From contig OX578277.1 in NCBI GenBank assembly GCA_951217055.1, positions 116,805,904 to 116,869,903 of the forward strand: 64,000 nucleotides of DNA. Direction: 5' to 3'. Source of the stretch: Gerris lacustris (taxonomy: Eukaryota; Arthropoda; Insecta; Hemiptera; Gerridae). Each line of letters begins with the position of its first letter. Position 1 is the first letter of the stretch. A model generated the notes under the pieces. The model ran no database searches and had not been told where the DNA came from. It saw nothing but the letters and a program-made list of their open reading frames with translations. Shown one piece after another: positions 33,245 to 44,656 of this stretch. The position numbers were made by a program, and so were the translations under genes.

Positions 33245-33655
33245 ACTATTAATAGTTTCAGCAATCTTTAACACTTCATAGCGGTGTCGCTGTTTGTTTT
33301 ACTAAAAAATTGTATTTGTAAAAAATGTTTGTCTCATTACATAGATGAAGTTAGATTTTTTACCCGACCTAAAATTACAATTTTAAATTTGAAGTTGGAC
33401 GGATAACGTTGTCCAACGAACTCGTTTTGGGCATTGGTGAAATAAACATGTCTACTAAATTTCAACAAAAACGGTCGACATTTACTCAAGTTATCGTCAC
33501 ACGTTTCAAGGATTCGTGGACACACAGACCGACAGACAGACACGAGACCAAAAATGGACCAAAATTGGGATTTTTAAAATCGGAGACATAATTTTTTTTC
33601 TTTCTCAAAAGTGAACACAATGCTTGCGTTACCTTCGGTAAGCTCGGAAGCAAAA
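33245..33655. mobile_element. Chimeric HINE: family 1 body with family B end
   Basis: 33245-33360 matches the interior of family 1 (TTCATAGCGGTGTCGCTGTT). The middle has GACCGACAGACAGACAC. The right end is the family B tail (GGAGACATAA, then TACCTTCGGTAAGCTCGGAA). A clean switch between families. Confidence 0.6.
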
Positions 33656-33831
33656 TATATATATCTAGAGCTAAAAAAACGCTACCTAGTAAAATACATC
33701 AAAATAAAAGTATTACTTTATGTATTAAGTACTTTTACTCTCATTAATAAAATTTTAAGTATGGAATAAGTATGATTGAGCTTAAAATTGAGTATTACGA
33801 TTACGCACGAATATTATTTACAAAAAGAAGT

Positions 33832-34120
33832 GAAATCCCAGCAAAAACACTTACGTAAAATAATTAGGCATGTCCCGCGTAAAAATTGTAGACATGATAG
33901 GTTTAGCCCAGTCTCCCCCTCTCTAAGAAAGTAGTAGTGAGTTATTTTGTTTGTCTGCTCTCCCCCCCCCCCCCCCCTCTATTCTCTTTCCCTCACCAAG
34001 TCAAAACATTTTCTTTTCCAAATCTCTCTACACGGTTAAATTTTAAAATAATTTTCTGGCTTTGTGTTGCTCATCCTTCGGGAAACGTAAATATAAATCA
34101 AATTATAATTAATGACAGGA
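33832..34120 (+). repeat. Family E repeat, copy 2
   Basis: Shares GAAATCCCAGCAAAAACAC, TGATAGGTTTAGCC and TCTCTACACGGTTAAA with 8941-9180. It contains a C run near 33962-33976 and no TIRs like those around copy 1. Confidence 0.5.
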
Positions 34121-34302
34121 GATTGACAGAGAAAATGTCATATTTACAAATTTGGGCTAGGTGACAACTTTTTGTGGGCCTCTTCGGATGTCAAATTATT
34201 CATTCATTCATTGTACTTATATCTTTGTCTTCAACAAACGTTGTTAAACTTAAACACCTTTTTAAATTGTATATTTTATTAAATTGCTTGCTGGATTTTT
34301 TA

Positions 34303-35203
34303 GGTGTATTTAAAAAATAAAAAAACCAGTTGATTTCCATTTCTTTTATTTGTGAGACGTTTCGACCCTCTAAGGTCATCTTCCCATCACATCATTTTTT
34401 CATACTAAAAATGAAAAATATTATAATAATATTATTAATAACATAATTCAACAATTCCTTTTAACCTTAATTATTTAACAAATATTTAAAAATTGGTATA
34501 TCTAACATGCTATGAAATTTATATATACTTTTTTTTTATATTTAATAACACATTTTTTACTTACAATTTGCTTGTAGTCACATTGATTTTTTAATTAAAT
34601 TTATTAAACGTTAATATTAAAATTATTTTTTTCTCTATAAGAGTCGTCAATAAATAAACATTTTAAACTAACTTGATTAAAATAAAAATTTCCATTAATA
34701 ACAGAACACTTAGTTACACAATTAATTAATACACAAAAAAAATTAAAACTTTTAAAAAACATTAAAACACAATTAAAAAATTAATTGTGTTACTAAGTCT
34801 TCTGTTATTAATGGAAATTTTTATTTTAATCAAGTTAGTTTAAAATGTTTATTTATTGACGACTCTTATGGAGAAAATAATTTTAATATTAACGTTTAAT
34901 AAATTTAATTAAAAAATCAATGTGACTACAAGCAAATTGTAAGTAAAAAATGTGTTATTAAATATAAAAAAAAAATTTTATATATAAATTTCATAGCATG
35001 TTAGATATACCAATTTTTAAATATTTGTTAAATAATTAAGGTTAAAAGGAATTGTTGAATTATGTTATTAATAATATTGTTATAATATTTTTCATTTTTA
35101 GTATGAAAAAATGATGTGATGGGAAGATGACCTTAGAGGGTCGAAACGTCTCACAAATAAAAGAAATGGAAATCAACTAGTTTTTTTATTTTTTAAATAC
35201 ACC
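34303..35203. mobile_element. 901-bp fold-back element with TA target sites
   Basis: Arms of about 427 bp (34303-34729 and 34778-35203) are nearly perfect inverted copies around a 48-bp loop. Ends are GGTGTATTTAAAAAAT and its inverse, flanked on both sides by TA (34301-34302, 35204-35205). The arms carry GTGAGACGTTTCGACCCTCT. TA flanks and lack of coding suggest a Tc1/mariner-type or other fold-back MITE. High arm similarity implies recent origin or gene conversion. Confidence 0.8.
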
Positions 35204-35205
35204 TA

Positions 35206-35600
35206 AATAAAATATACTTATATCTTTGTCTAAAAGTAGATTTTAAAATTTGATATAAAGCATTTGAAATTAAATGATAAATAATAAGGGCACTGTCTAT
35301 CTACAAAGAAATTTAATTTCGTAATTTTATCATTATTCTTAACAAAATAGCGTGCGTTTATGTGTTATATTTTTGCGTTTATTATTTTTAAGAGTTTTAG
35401 GTTTTATTTTTTAAGGATCTGATTTTGAGCTATACTGGATTTAGATGTTGATTTTATCTTTTAATCTAAAATCCTTTCGCCATTTTTATTTTAGGTTTTG
35501 AAAGAATAAGCTATTACTTATCTATTCCATATTATCTCGGTCGACTTTTTTTTAAGTTGAAGTGCATTTTTTTGTATTCAAGTAAAGTTCTTAAGAAGAA
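35206..35600. other. AT-rich, nothing recognised
   Basis: No supported feature. Confidence 0.5.
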
Positions 35601-35607
35601 GGAAGGG

Positions 35608-35870
35608 ACCGAGTGAGTCACGGTTTGAACCTGTAAGGGAGAGTAGGACGCTGGTGGGGGGGAGCCAGAGGGCATAGCCCCTGACAGGTAGTGGCGAACA
35701 CTCTCCCTTCCACTGACTCGTCGCTGAGTACGAGGCGACCCCCACCCCTCAGCCCCGGCCGCACAGTCAGTCGCACACCTGCCTCCCGTAGCGCGAGTAC
35801 CTCCGTCCGGCTTGCACCCAACTGTATCACCTGTGCAACCATTACACCCCCCCTCTTAGAACAAATTTGT
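35608..35870. repeat. GC-rich island, possible SINE or transposon remnant
   Basis: Strong GC contrast with its surroundings. On the minus strand GGTTCAAACC resembles a B box near one end. Both strands carry open frames of 89 to 114 codons, as expected from a stop-poor GC stretch; no domain is recognised. A host exon is not excluded but not supported. Confidence 0.3.
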
Positions 35871-36589
35871 TCCTTTAAAAAAAACAAAAACGGTTCCTTT
35901 TTTAAAAACTCTAATCGGTTTTTCTTTTGTACATTTCAAACGATAAAAAAATTCGATTTCGCAAATTACTTTTGGATTTCGTGTAACCGGTACGGTTTTC
36001 TTTTTGCTGTTTTTTTATTTTCAAGAAAAACTTGATACTGGAAGTTTATTTGGATCATTACAAGAGAAAACCAAACGAGATTTCCAACAAGTGGTAAGTT
36101 TTATATTATATTTAATATTACCACGAATTAATTACTTGTTAGTCTAATTAAATATTTTATATACATAATAACCGGCTTTGTAACCATGATACAAGATAAA
36201 TAATGTATATGCTATATTTAAACAGTTTTCTATATTTTATTTGTAAATAAGTACAAACTGGATTTAATCATGACGATAATCGGTGAAATCAACCGTTTTT
36301 ATATTGTTGGTTTTTTATAATATTGTATGTTTTAGAAGTCATTTAATGACCATGATAAAATTGATTTTTTAATAAATTAATTTTGCATTTTGTAAAATTA
36401 AAATATTGAAAAATGTAATTAGCATAAAGTACTTACAATTAATTGTTCTATTTATTCTAACATTGTAGTGGCAGATAATTGAAATTGTCTTTAGTTATAG
36501 GTTAACTTAAGTTGTTATTTTAGAAAGACCAAACTCAATTTTATATGTATTTGGTTATGTTGACAGTCTCTAGACATATTTTGCAATAT
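35871..36589. other. AT-rich, nothing recognised
   Basis: No supported feature before the satellite array. Confidence 0.5.
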
Positions 36590-37334
36590 ATCTAAACATC
36601 TACATATCTATTGCAATATATCTATATTATAGGCATCTTGATATCTATTGCAATAATATATCTAGGCATCTTGATATCTATTGCAATAATATATCTAGAC
36701 ATCTTGATATCTATTGCAATATATCTATATTATAGGCATCTTGATATCTATTGCAATATATCTATATTATAGGCATCTTGATATCTATTGCAATATATCT
36801 AGAGGTCTTATTGATATCTATTGCAATAATCTAGGGATCTTGATATCTATTTCAATATATCTAGACATCTTGATATCTATTGCAATATATCTAGAGGTCT
36901 TATTGATATCTATTGCAATAATCTAGGGATCTTTTTATCTATTTCAATATATCTAGACATCTTGATATCTATTGCAATATATCTAGATGTATTATTGATA
37001 TATATTGCAATATATCTAGGGATCTTGATATCTATAGCAATATATCTAGAGGTCTTATTGATATCTATTGCAATAATCTAGGGATCTTGATATCAATTTC
37101 AATATATCTAGGGATCTTGATATCTATTGCAATATATCTGGAGGTATTATTGATATATATCGCAATATATCTAGGGATCTTGATATCTATTGCAATATAT
37201 CTGGAGGTATTATTGATATATATCGCAATATATCTAGACATCTTGATATCTATTCCAATATATCTAGAGGTCTTATTGATATCTATTGCAAATTGCAATA
37301 TTATCTAGGGATCTTGATATCTATTGCAATATAT
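36590..37334. repeat. Satellite array, alternating 30- and 33-bp units
   Basis: Units are built on GATATCTATTGCAATATATC. Many are joined through CTAGGGATCTT (30-bp type) or CTAGAGGTCTTATT (33-bp type), giving a 63-bp higher-order repeat in the right half. GATATC and GCAATATATC-like palindromes recur. Because 63 is divisible by three and the unit has no stops, frames stay open on both strands; this is a by-product, not a gene. The array is cut at its right end by a transposon, and about 20 bp of similar sequence reappears at 40248. Confidence 0.85.
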
Positions 37335-37881
37335 GACTACTGCAAAGTTAAAAGGGTATAAGTCATTTATGTCAACTTTTCAGGACGCGCTGTTGAATGT
37401 TCAGCGATTTCTACGAGTGAGTCAGTTGATGGTGGTTAACTTTTTTTGAACTTATTATATTAAATTCATTAAGGTAATTAGTATTAAATAATAAAAAGAC
37501 CACACAAGTGAATTTTAACTTGATTTATATGACTTATACTCTGATGTGAGGTACTATATATTGATATCATAAGGGTATAAGTTGACTTATATCGGTTTCT
37601 TCCAACTAATATGCGACAACAATGAGGGGAAAAATGGAAAAAACAACAATAAAAATCAGTTTCTTGGCTAAATAAAACAAAGAATATTGGGTTTTCGGTT
37701 TTAATTTAGAAAACACCCTTAAACATAATTGAAAAAATTATCAAAAAAAATTAAGTTTTCAAAAATACGAGTAGGTATAATAATATTAGAATACGTAAGC
37801 TATTAGATTTAAATAGTGGATATATAGCTTTGAAAAAACGTACGTAATAAGTTACTTTATAAAGAGTAAAAACTAAATAAA

Positions 37882-38558
37882 CTAGGCATCGCGTGGCTCT
37901 ATCATTGAAGCGAGCGTATAGTAATAAATATTGCGTATGTATTGAATATTGAAAAAAAAGATTATTGTGAATCATGATGATTTGATAGATAATGGGTCTG
38001 GTAGTAGTGCAGCGGCTAGTAGTAAGGGAACCACCCCGCATTCTTACTGTTCCTCTAACCACACATCTCTATTTCAATATTTATAATTTGTATCTCTTTG
38101 CTACAAACAAACTACTGCATGTATCAAATTGAAATTTTGCATGCCTGTTTCAATTGTGCATCAGATGGTGTCTATGAAGTTTTATTAAAATCGTCACGTT
38201 AGAACGTAAGAAATCGGTAAAAAGGTTGTTTTCTCTATTTTAAACGTTTAGGCCCGCTTTAATAGTTTTAGCGATCTTTATTAATTCATAGCGGTGTCGC
38301 TGTTGGTTTTACTAAAAAATGTTATTTGAAAAAAATGTTCGTCTCATCGAATAGATGATGATAGAATCTTTTCCCGTCCTGAAATTCCAATTTAATTTTT
38401 GAACCTCTCGTTTACGCGAGCGTTGCGCGCGAACTCTTGGACGGATCACGCTGTCCAACGAACTTAGCCTGAGTATTAGTAAGAGGATCATGTATACCAA
38501 ATTTCAACTAAATCGGTCAACTTTTACTCAAGTTATCGTCACACGCGTGAACGTTACT

Positions 38559-38616
<58 letters not shown>

Positions 38617-38661
38617 GAGCATATTTCGTTGAATGTAGGAAGCTCGCTACGCTCGCTTCAA
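37882..38661 (-). mobile_element. HINE family 1, copy 3 (nested)
   Basis: Same ends as the copies at 1723 and 2529: CTAGGCATCGCGTGGCTC on the left and GCTACGCTCGCTTCAA on the right as read on the plus strand. It has a long GACA tract at about 38559-38614. Sits inside the DUF7869 transposon, so it is younger than that insertion. Confidence 0.8.
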
Positions 38662-38950
38662 TAATTTCTAAAATAAAATATATTTTAAAAAATAAAATAA
38701 AATGTCCAATACGTTATTTGTATAAGAAAAAAATAAATAAACACTTTAAGGTGACCTGGTTCCTGGTCGAACATTTTCAATAAACATATAAATAATGTAA
38801 ATTATTTCTAGATTGCAGTTGAATAAATACAAATAGAAATATTATACAAATAAAATTGAGACTAAAAATAAAAGGGGTACAGTCTCACTACTAAATCTTA
38901 ATTATATAAATATATAGCTGGTTTACTTATAAATCACATTATTTAAATAT

Positions 38951-39757
38951 TTAAACCAATAAAAATCTAAAATTCCTTCCTTCATTTTCTTCCTCATCAG
39001 AGAGGTCAGGATCTTGATTGGTTTTAGCACCAACTACCATCAAATTTTTTTTTTATAAAATTCGTGAAACTGTGGATGAACATACGGCAGCAGATCCAAG
39101 ATATCTGCTTTTTTCTCTGCACTAATTGGTTGGGGCCGTCATATAGTTTTCTCAACTGTTTTACTAAGGACCCAAAGTTTATTGAATCGAAGGGCGAATC
39201 ACAATGTATTGATTTTTTAAACAATATGGTCCCAAAAACTCCGTCAGAGCAATATCGGAACCACTTTACCTTAGACCACAACATTTTTTCACCACTTTCA
39301 GTTATTTTTTTAACTGTCAGTCGTCCTTTCAGCAGCTTTGCAAAATCAAAAAACTGTCCTGCTATGAGTGTTACTTTAAATGGTTTCTTCTTTCCACAAT
39401 CACTGACCAATTAGTACGTACTAATGTTCGATCTCTTCTTTTGCCTTTCGATAATAGAATGATCTGTATCACATTCCATATGTGTATGGGCACAAAGTAG
39501 GAACTTGTGATCAATTATTTTTATATAATATCAGAATACGCTTCAAGTGCAGTAAGTAACATTGCACTCATATGAGTATTTCTGTTTTGACCCCCGCAAG
39601 TGTCAGAATACATTGCAACATGTTTAACTGTAAAAGGTAAACTCTTCAAATGTTGAAATTTGCAGGAAGCTATGTTGTTTGCACCACGGCCTTCCTCTGC
39701 CTCGTGCCACAAGCCACATATTATAGCATGTGGCTTGATTGTTGCAGTACTAATTAT
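38951..39757 (-). pseudogene. Decayed DUF7869-type (transposase-like) protein
   Basis: Fragments in order on the minus strand: CGLWHEAEEGRGANNI, then HVAMYSDTCGGQNRN (about 39590-39620), HTHMECDTDHSIIE (about 39450-39490), a basic stretch, KLYDGPNQL (about 39125-39150), LLPYVHPQFHEFY (about 39060-39095), and an acidic tail (SDEEENEG). The YSD.CGGQNRN and HT..E.D..HS.IE blocks are typical of the insect family I know as DUF7869; the name is from memory. Acidic residues in these blocks could form a DDE-like site (inference). Frameshifts fall in short A runs (39518-39522, 39109-39114, 39045-39054) and an in-frame stop lies at 39411-39413. The N-terminal part is not recognisable. Confidence 0.7.
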
Positions 39758-40247
39758 TATTCATTAATATTTCACAATTTGGTAACTTTCATCAAAACAT
39801 CACCAAACGTTTACTGTAAGCCTCAACATTAATTTAAACCTATCAAGACGGTATAAGTCAACAGTCAAGTGGTTTATAAATCAAAGGGGATGTGGAATTA
39901 TGTCTGCAGATAAGGGTACAAGTCAACTTACACACCACATAAAAACTAGAGAGCTCACTTTTAAGGTTGTGGATAAGGGGATAAGTCTACTTATACCATG
40001 ATGTAAAACCATATTGACACCACACTGGACATTATATTACTTTAACTGTATTTATACCTTATTCAACGAACATGAGAAAGGTTTTCCTAACTTAACTCTT
40101 TTTCTTCGTTCAAATAAATGCTAGTTGGAGGTTCGTATACATATTCCCTTTTTTGCAAACTTAAAGGGAGCATGGTGAACTATATTATTATGCAAAAAAA
40201 AAATTTTGCGAAAAAATGACTTATACCCTTTTATCTTTGCAGTAGCC

Positions 40248-40872
40248 ATATATAGGGATCATGTTTTGAATATTTTTTATTGTTTAAAGCATTGATTATT
40301 TTGTTGTTGATTAATAACAATATTTTTAATTACAAATTTCAAATAAAAACATGTAATTTTGTAAATATTATTCCGACATCTATAATAGTGAGCATAATAA
40401 TAGGATAACTGGAATTCAACTCATCTATATTTTACTTATTACTAAAATGTCATTATATTGTAATGTATTAATTTAATTAAGTTATTAAACTTCATTAATT
40501 AATAATTACTTAATTGAACTACATTAGTACATAATATGTTGCAATTTTTACATTATTATACTATGATATATATTAAAAAATACGTTGTTAGCACTTGGAG
40601 CTAATTATGTATATTTATGTTAGTACTTAGACGGTAGTGATAATAAATAATTATATATTATATCTATTTCTTTAGCCTCGGTCAAACAAGTCTCGTTTAT
40701 GTTGTCATTGCTATTGCGTGCTCCGAATTACCACTATCTTAAGAGCATATTATACAGCTAATACGTTATAACTTCAGCTAAATAATTATGTCGCTGCATC
40801 TTTTTAGCATTCTAATTATTTAAAAATGCAATGAGTAAGTTAAAGATTTACAAACGTTTAGTTCATAACTTT
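40248..40872. other. AT-rich, satellite stub then nothing recognised
   Basis: ATATATAGGGATCATG at 40248 resembles the satellite unit and is probably the severed array end. The rest has no supported feature. Confidence 0.45.
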
Positions 40873-41400
40873 AGTTTAAATTTGCAAAGAGTCTGGCAAT
40901 GAGAGTAGCCCGTAGGTTCCTCGAGGCCTATTCTTGAACGAATAGTCACATCTGTAGTGAACAAGGTGATTTGAAAATGTGGGTATGTACACCTGTTTCG
41001 ATTCCATGTGGGAACATATATATATATATATATATTTTTTTTTCAATATTAGATATGCGCAGACGGCTAACATTACGAGTAATTCAGGACCATCTGGGGG
41101 CTACAACAGTCCATCATCCTATTTTTTTTTTTAATTGAATGAGTTCTAAAGATATCGGAGTCTAATAAAAAAGAATTACAGACAAGAAGATTGTTTTGTG
41201 CGGACGCGGAAGGAAACAACGAGCACAAAAGGTTGAAATTAAGATTGAAACCAACAGTAAGCTAATTACGACCTCTAAAACCCGATTCTCATTCAAATCA
41301 GACGAGTAGTTGTTTAGATATGTTGGTAGTAGTTCCAGTAGTACTGAAATGTTGAGTTACTTCAGCAACTAATGACTTGAGGCTGCTTCAGTAGAAGTGC
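40873..41400 (+). repeat. Family B' (diverged B subfamily) copy
   Basis: GCCTATTCTTGAACGAATAG and CTGTTTCGATTCC, then TTGAAATTAAGATTGAAACC and TTTAGATATGTTGG, follow the order of 59645-60117. A TA microsatellite lies at about 41018-41034. Old and diverged. Confidence 0.45.
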
Positions 41401-41672
41401 ATCGAGATGTAACATGTGCTTCCACTGACGCAAGTAAATAGTTGTATTAATGTGTATTTAAGTTAAGGATTAAGGAGATCATGCGTCGTGGTTGGTTGCC
41501 TTAGCTTGGACATTGCACAGTTTACATTTTAGACACTCGCTCCCACATTCATCTTAGCAAGATGAAATATTTTGTGTTAGGTACTTGTTCTCAGAGTGGA
41601 GCCGGGCAACATGATTGTCAATACGTTGTTTACTTCACCAGCATCATGTCTGTGTTATCAGCCGTTTTTTGA
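41401..41672. other. Unassigned sequence
   Basis: Nothing recognised. Confidence 0.5.
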
Positions 41673-42058
41673 TTTGCTTCCGAGCTTACCCAAGGTAACG
41701 CAAGCTATGTGATCGTTCCGAAAAACGAAAATATTTTATGTCTCCGATTTCAAAAATTCCAAGACAGAAATCAGTTTTAGACCATTTTCGGTTTCGTGTC
41801 CGTCTGTCTCTCAATTTTTGCGAACCAACATATCTTAAAAACTACAGGTCCGATTTTAATGCTTTTTTTTATGGTAGGTCATAATTAGCTCATTGTTGGT
41901 CCCATATAAGTTTTAACCTGCGCTCATTTAAAAATAGAAAAAAAAAAAAATAATAAAACGGGGGCAACAATTAAAGCTGCTTGTTAAAGCATAAAATCAT
42001 TAAAGTACGCGATAGAATGCGATGAAGCTATGTGCCACACTGATTGGCTGTCTATTTT
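41673..42058 (-). mobile_element. Family B repeat, internally deleted, minus strand
   Basis: Starts TTTGCTTCCGAGCTTACCC, has GTGATCGTTCCGAAAAACG, CGTCTGTCTCTCAATTTTTG and CGAACCAACATATC, and ends AAGCTATGTGCCACACTGAT. The middle is replaced by an A-rich run. Confidence 0.65.
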
Positions 42059-42544
42059 ACAAATTGATTATTTAATCAATTAACACTTTACTATTACATT
42101 ATATAATATTAATTTAACATTATCTGTGACTTACTATGAGCGTTAGTAAAGCAAAGGACCGTTACTGGAGAATCGATTAGCAATTAAGTATTGGTTTGGT
42201 AAAACCGAGAAACAGTTAAATGAGCTGATGGGAAAGTAGTTTGGGAATTTACTAAGTGCACTTTGCTTGGGGTTTATCTCATTGTAAAGAGTCTGTTGTC
42301 TCTTTGTTTTCCTTTCGTCTCCAAACTTTTCCTTTTAACAAATGATCAAACGTAAACCAAGAGAAAACTAAGGAAAATAGACCACTTTTGCCTGTTCACT
42401 TAGGTGATTCATTTATTGAAGTATTTATTTATTTTAATTAAATTCACTGGTGATGAGATCTTTATCTCCTTCTTAACTTCCACCCTCATTCTTTCAATTT
42501 CACATTAATTTCTTCTCTCACCCACACTGAACATGTACTCAATA

Positions 42545-42650
42545 TGACCACTAGTAGTATTGAAGATGGCCTCTAGTGGTACTAATGTAGACCACTAGTG
42601 GTTCTCATGTAGACCATTAGTGATACTCAAGATGACCACTTGTGATTGAA
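42545..42650. repeat. 22-bp tandem array
   Basis: About five imperfect copies of GACCACTAGTGGTACTCATG plus two bases. Each unit contains the palindrome CCACTAGTGG. Confidence 0.8.
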
Positions 42651-44424
42651 AGCCGGATTTGAAGAATAATGTTACTTTTAGTGGAAATTCATGTTCCTTT
42701 ATTTCTAATCAAGTGACTCTTCTGGTCAAAAATTAAATTTATAACAATTATAAATAATGGTGTCCTGCAAAAATAATACCTTAGTCTAATTATTAGAATC
42801 CCTAACATAATTGAAAAGGCTTATTTAAGTAATATTTTAGTAATTAGTTTATTAAAATTTCATTAAATTTCAAACTCCATAAAATTGATGTCCCTTTTAA
42901 CAATGTAATTGTATTTATTTTGATAATTGTAATAATTGTAAATTATTATTTTTTAACTAATTTTTCTCCTCATCATCTCAATTCAGATAATAACAATCTA
43001 TATATTTTCAAAGCTTAAATAAATGAATTATATTTTATGTAATTATTCATAGACTTAAATTTCCTTTTTTCTTAGATTCATTTTTCCAAAATTATATTTT
43101 TATTAATTTAACCTTGTTTTATAATTCAAGGATTAAATATATATACTACGTATTTAAATGAATTAATTTTATTAACTTTTACAATACCTTTATATACAAT
43201 AGGATTTATTTTATAAAAAAAAAAGATTATTAATTAATTTATAGCTCGATTTATAAAATACTTCAATGATTTAAAAGAAATTGAATTGCGAGATTTACGT
43301 CCAAAAAAAAAAAAACAAAGCAACATTTTCTTTCAGATATTTTTTTCGTTATAATAAATCGTATTTTTAATTTTGTACCTTAATTAAATTTCTATATTAC
43401 TCTATCTACTTATAAATTAAGTTTTATTTTTAATCTTAATTAAAATATAAGTAGTCATTTAAATGAACTTAATTACTAAACTTATGACATAATTAAAATG
43501 AAGTTTTCTTCCTCATCGATGTAATCATCATCTAGAGCTTTCCACCGGTTTCTTAATTTATTTATTTTTCAGCATTTATTAATCGATTAATTTTCCAATG
43601 AAGCAATCAAAGAATAACTGTGATACTTGACAGCCTCTAATACTTTACTTTCAAATTCCCATATATTATTTATTTTTTAAAGATTTTTAATTACTTTTTA
43701 TATTGAGGTTAAAACGCATTAATAATTACAACAGACTATAAGAATAACATTTTATTACAAAACACTTAATAAAAATCGTTTTAAACTATTATTTTATTGT
43801 CTAGATGTAACGGCAGTAAAATTAATTGTCAATGAAAGGTATTCATGTCATACTATATTTGTTTAATGAGTTGAAAACTATCAATACAATAAAACTACTA
43901 ACACAATGAAAACATTATATACTCACACTCTCCAATATATTTACTAACATTCGTGTGAACGAGTCTTTATGTCTCCTGTTTATTGCATTTTATGTTTTAT
44001 AAATAATTTTAAAACATTTATTTAAATTTATTAACTGTAATTATGAATAGTGTTATGACTACTTGCAGTTGTTTTAATGAAATTTTAATTGCAGTTTTGA
44101 GTTTAAGTTGCGTGAGAGCTTGATCCCGCGGTTTTATCGTAACTCGTATTTAAACCGCTAAAACCGAATTATATAAGTCCTTGGCGTTAATTTAATACGT
44201 GGCTTATTTGTTATATTTTTTATTTCTAAGTCTTACATTACATATTTTATGTATTACTCTTAGAGGTTATATAATCAAAATAATATAATCCTTTTTTTTA
44301 TTACTAATTGTTAAACTTGTGAATATGTATGAATACATACATATTCTCGATTTACTTCGGTTAATATCTGAGTACAATAAATAATATATTATATTTAACT
44401 AATCGATTTTATACTTTAAATTAT
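42651..44424. other. Very AT-rich, contains one arm of a local duplication
   Basis: 43620-43807 is repeated in diverged form at 45376-45550 (GTTAAAACGCATT, AACTATTATTTTATTGTCTA). The rest shows no gene or element. Confidence 0.5.
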
Positions 44425-44563
44425 TAATTTAAATCAAATTATAATTATTATTAACTACGGGAAACAGACAGAGAAAAATACACTCCAGCGCCGGGATTTG
44501 AACCACGGGCCTCTATATTTCCAGTATAGCGCTCTACCAACTAAGCTACGCAGGAGAATGAGT
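44425..44563 (-). mobile_element. tRNA-derived SINE, minus strand
   Basis: Read on the minus strand: CTGCGTAGCTTAGTTGGTAG (A-box region), anticodon-like arm CTATA CTGGAAA TATAG, the B box GGTTCAAATCC, then the tail TATTTTTCTCTGTCTGTTTC and CCGTAGTTAATAATAATTAT. The tRNA-like part folds into most of a cloverleaf, with a T-T mismatch in the acceptor stem and weak T-stem pairing. The same tail follows the tRNA part in all three copies, so this is a SINE and not a tRNA gene. Confidence 0.65.
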
Positions 44564-44656
44564 AACTGTACTAGGTACAGGTACTAATTGGGTACTTTAT
44601 AATTATAAGCGACTTCTAAGACTTATGTGGAAAATTGAAAGCTTAAATTCGGGACA

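Larger units (their letters stand above)
37335..40247. mobile_element. DNA transposon with 35-bp TIRs carrying a DUF7869-type gene remnant
   Basis: The left end GACTACTGCAAAG, then AAAAGGGTATAAGTCATTT, is matched by the inverted right end GGCTACTGCAAAG, then AAAAGGGTATAAGTCATTT (40213-40247), with only about two differences over 34 bp. Internal words GGTATAAGTCAAC, GACTTATA and related forms recur near both ends. Both flanks are ATATAT, so a target duplication of 4-6 bp is possible but not provable. It holds a decayed coding region on the minus strand and a nested family 1 HINE. Without the HINE it is about 2.1 kb, which looks shortened. Confidence 0.75.

Noticed and set aside
35618..36035. 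Coding exon in the GC-rich island
   Set aside because: Frames are open on both strands because GC-rich DNA has few stops; no domain is recognised.
36714..37308. Open frames on both strands rich in Ile, Tyr and Leu
   Set aside because: They come from a stop-free 63-bp satellite period, and both strands are equally open.
39064..39414. 116-codon plus frame opposite the DUF7869 remnant
   Set aside because: The minus strand carries recognisable protein motifs here, so the plus frame is a shadow.
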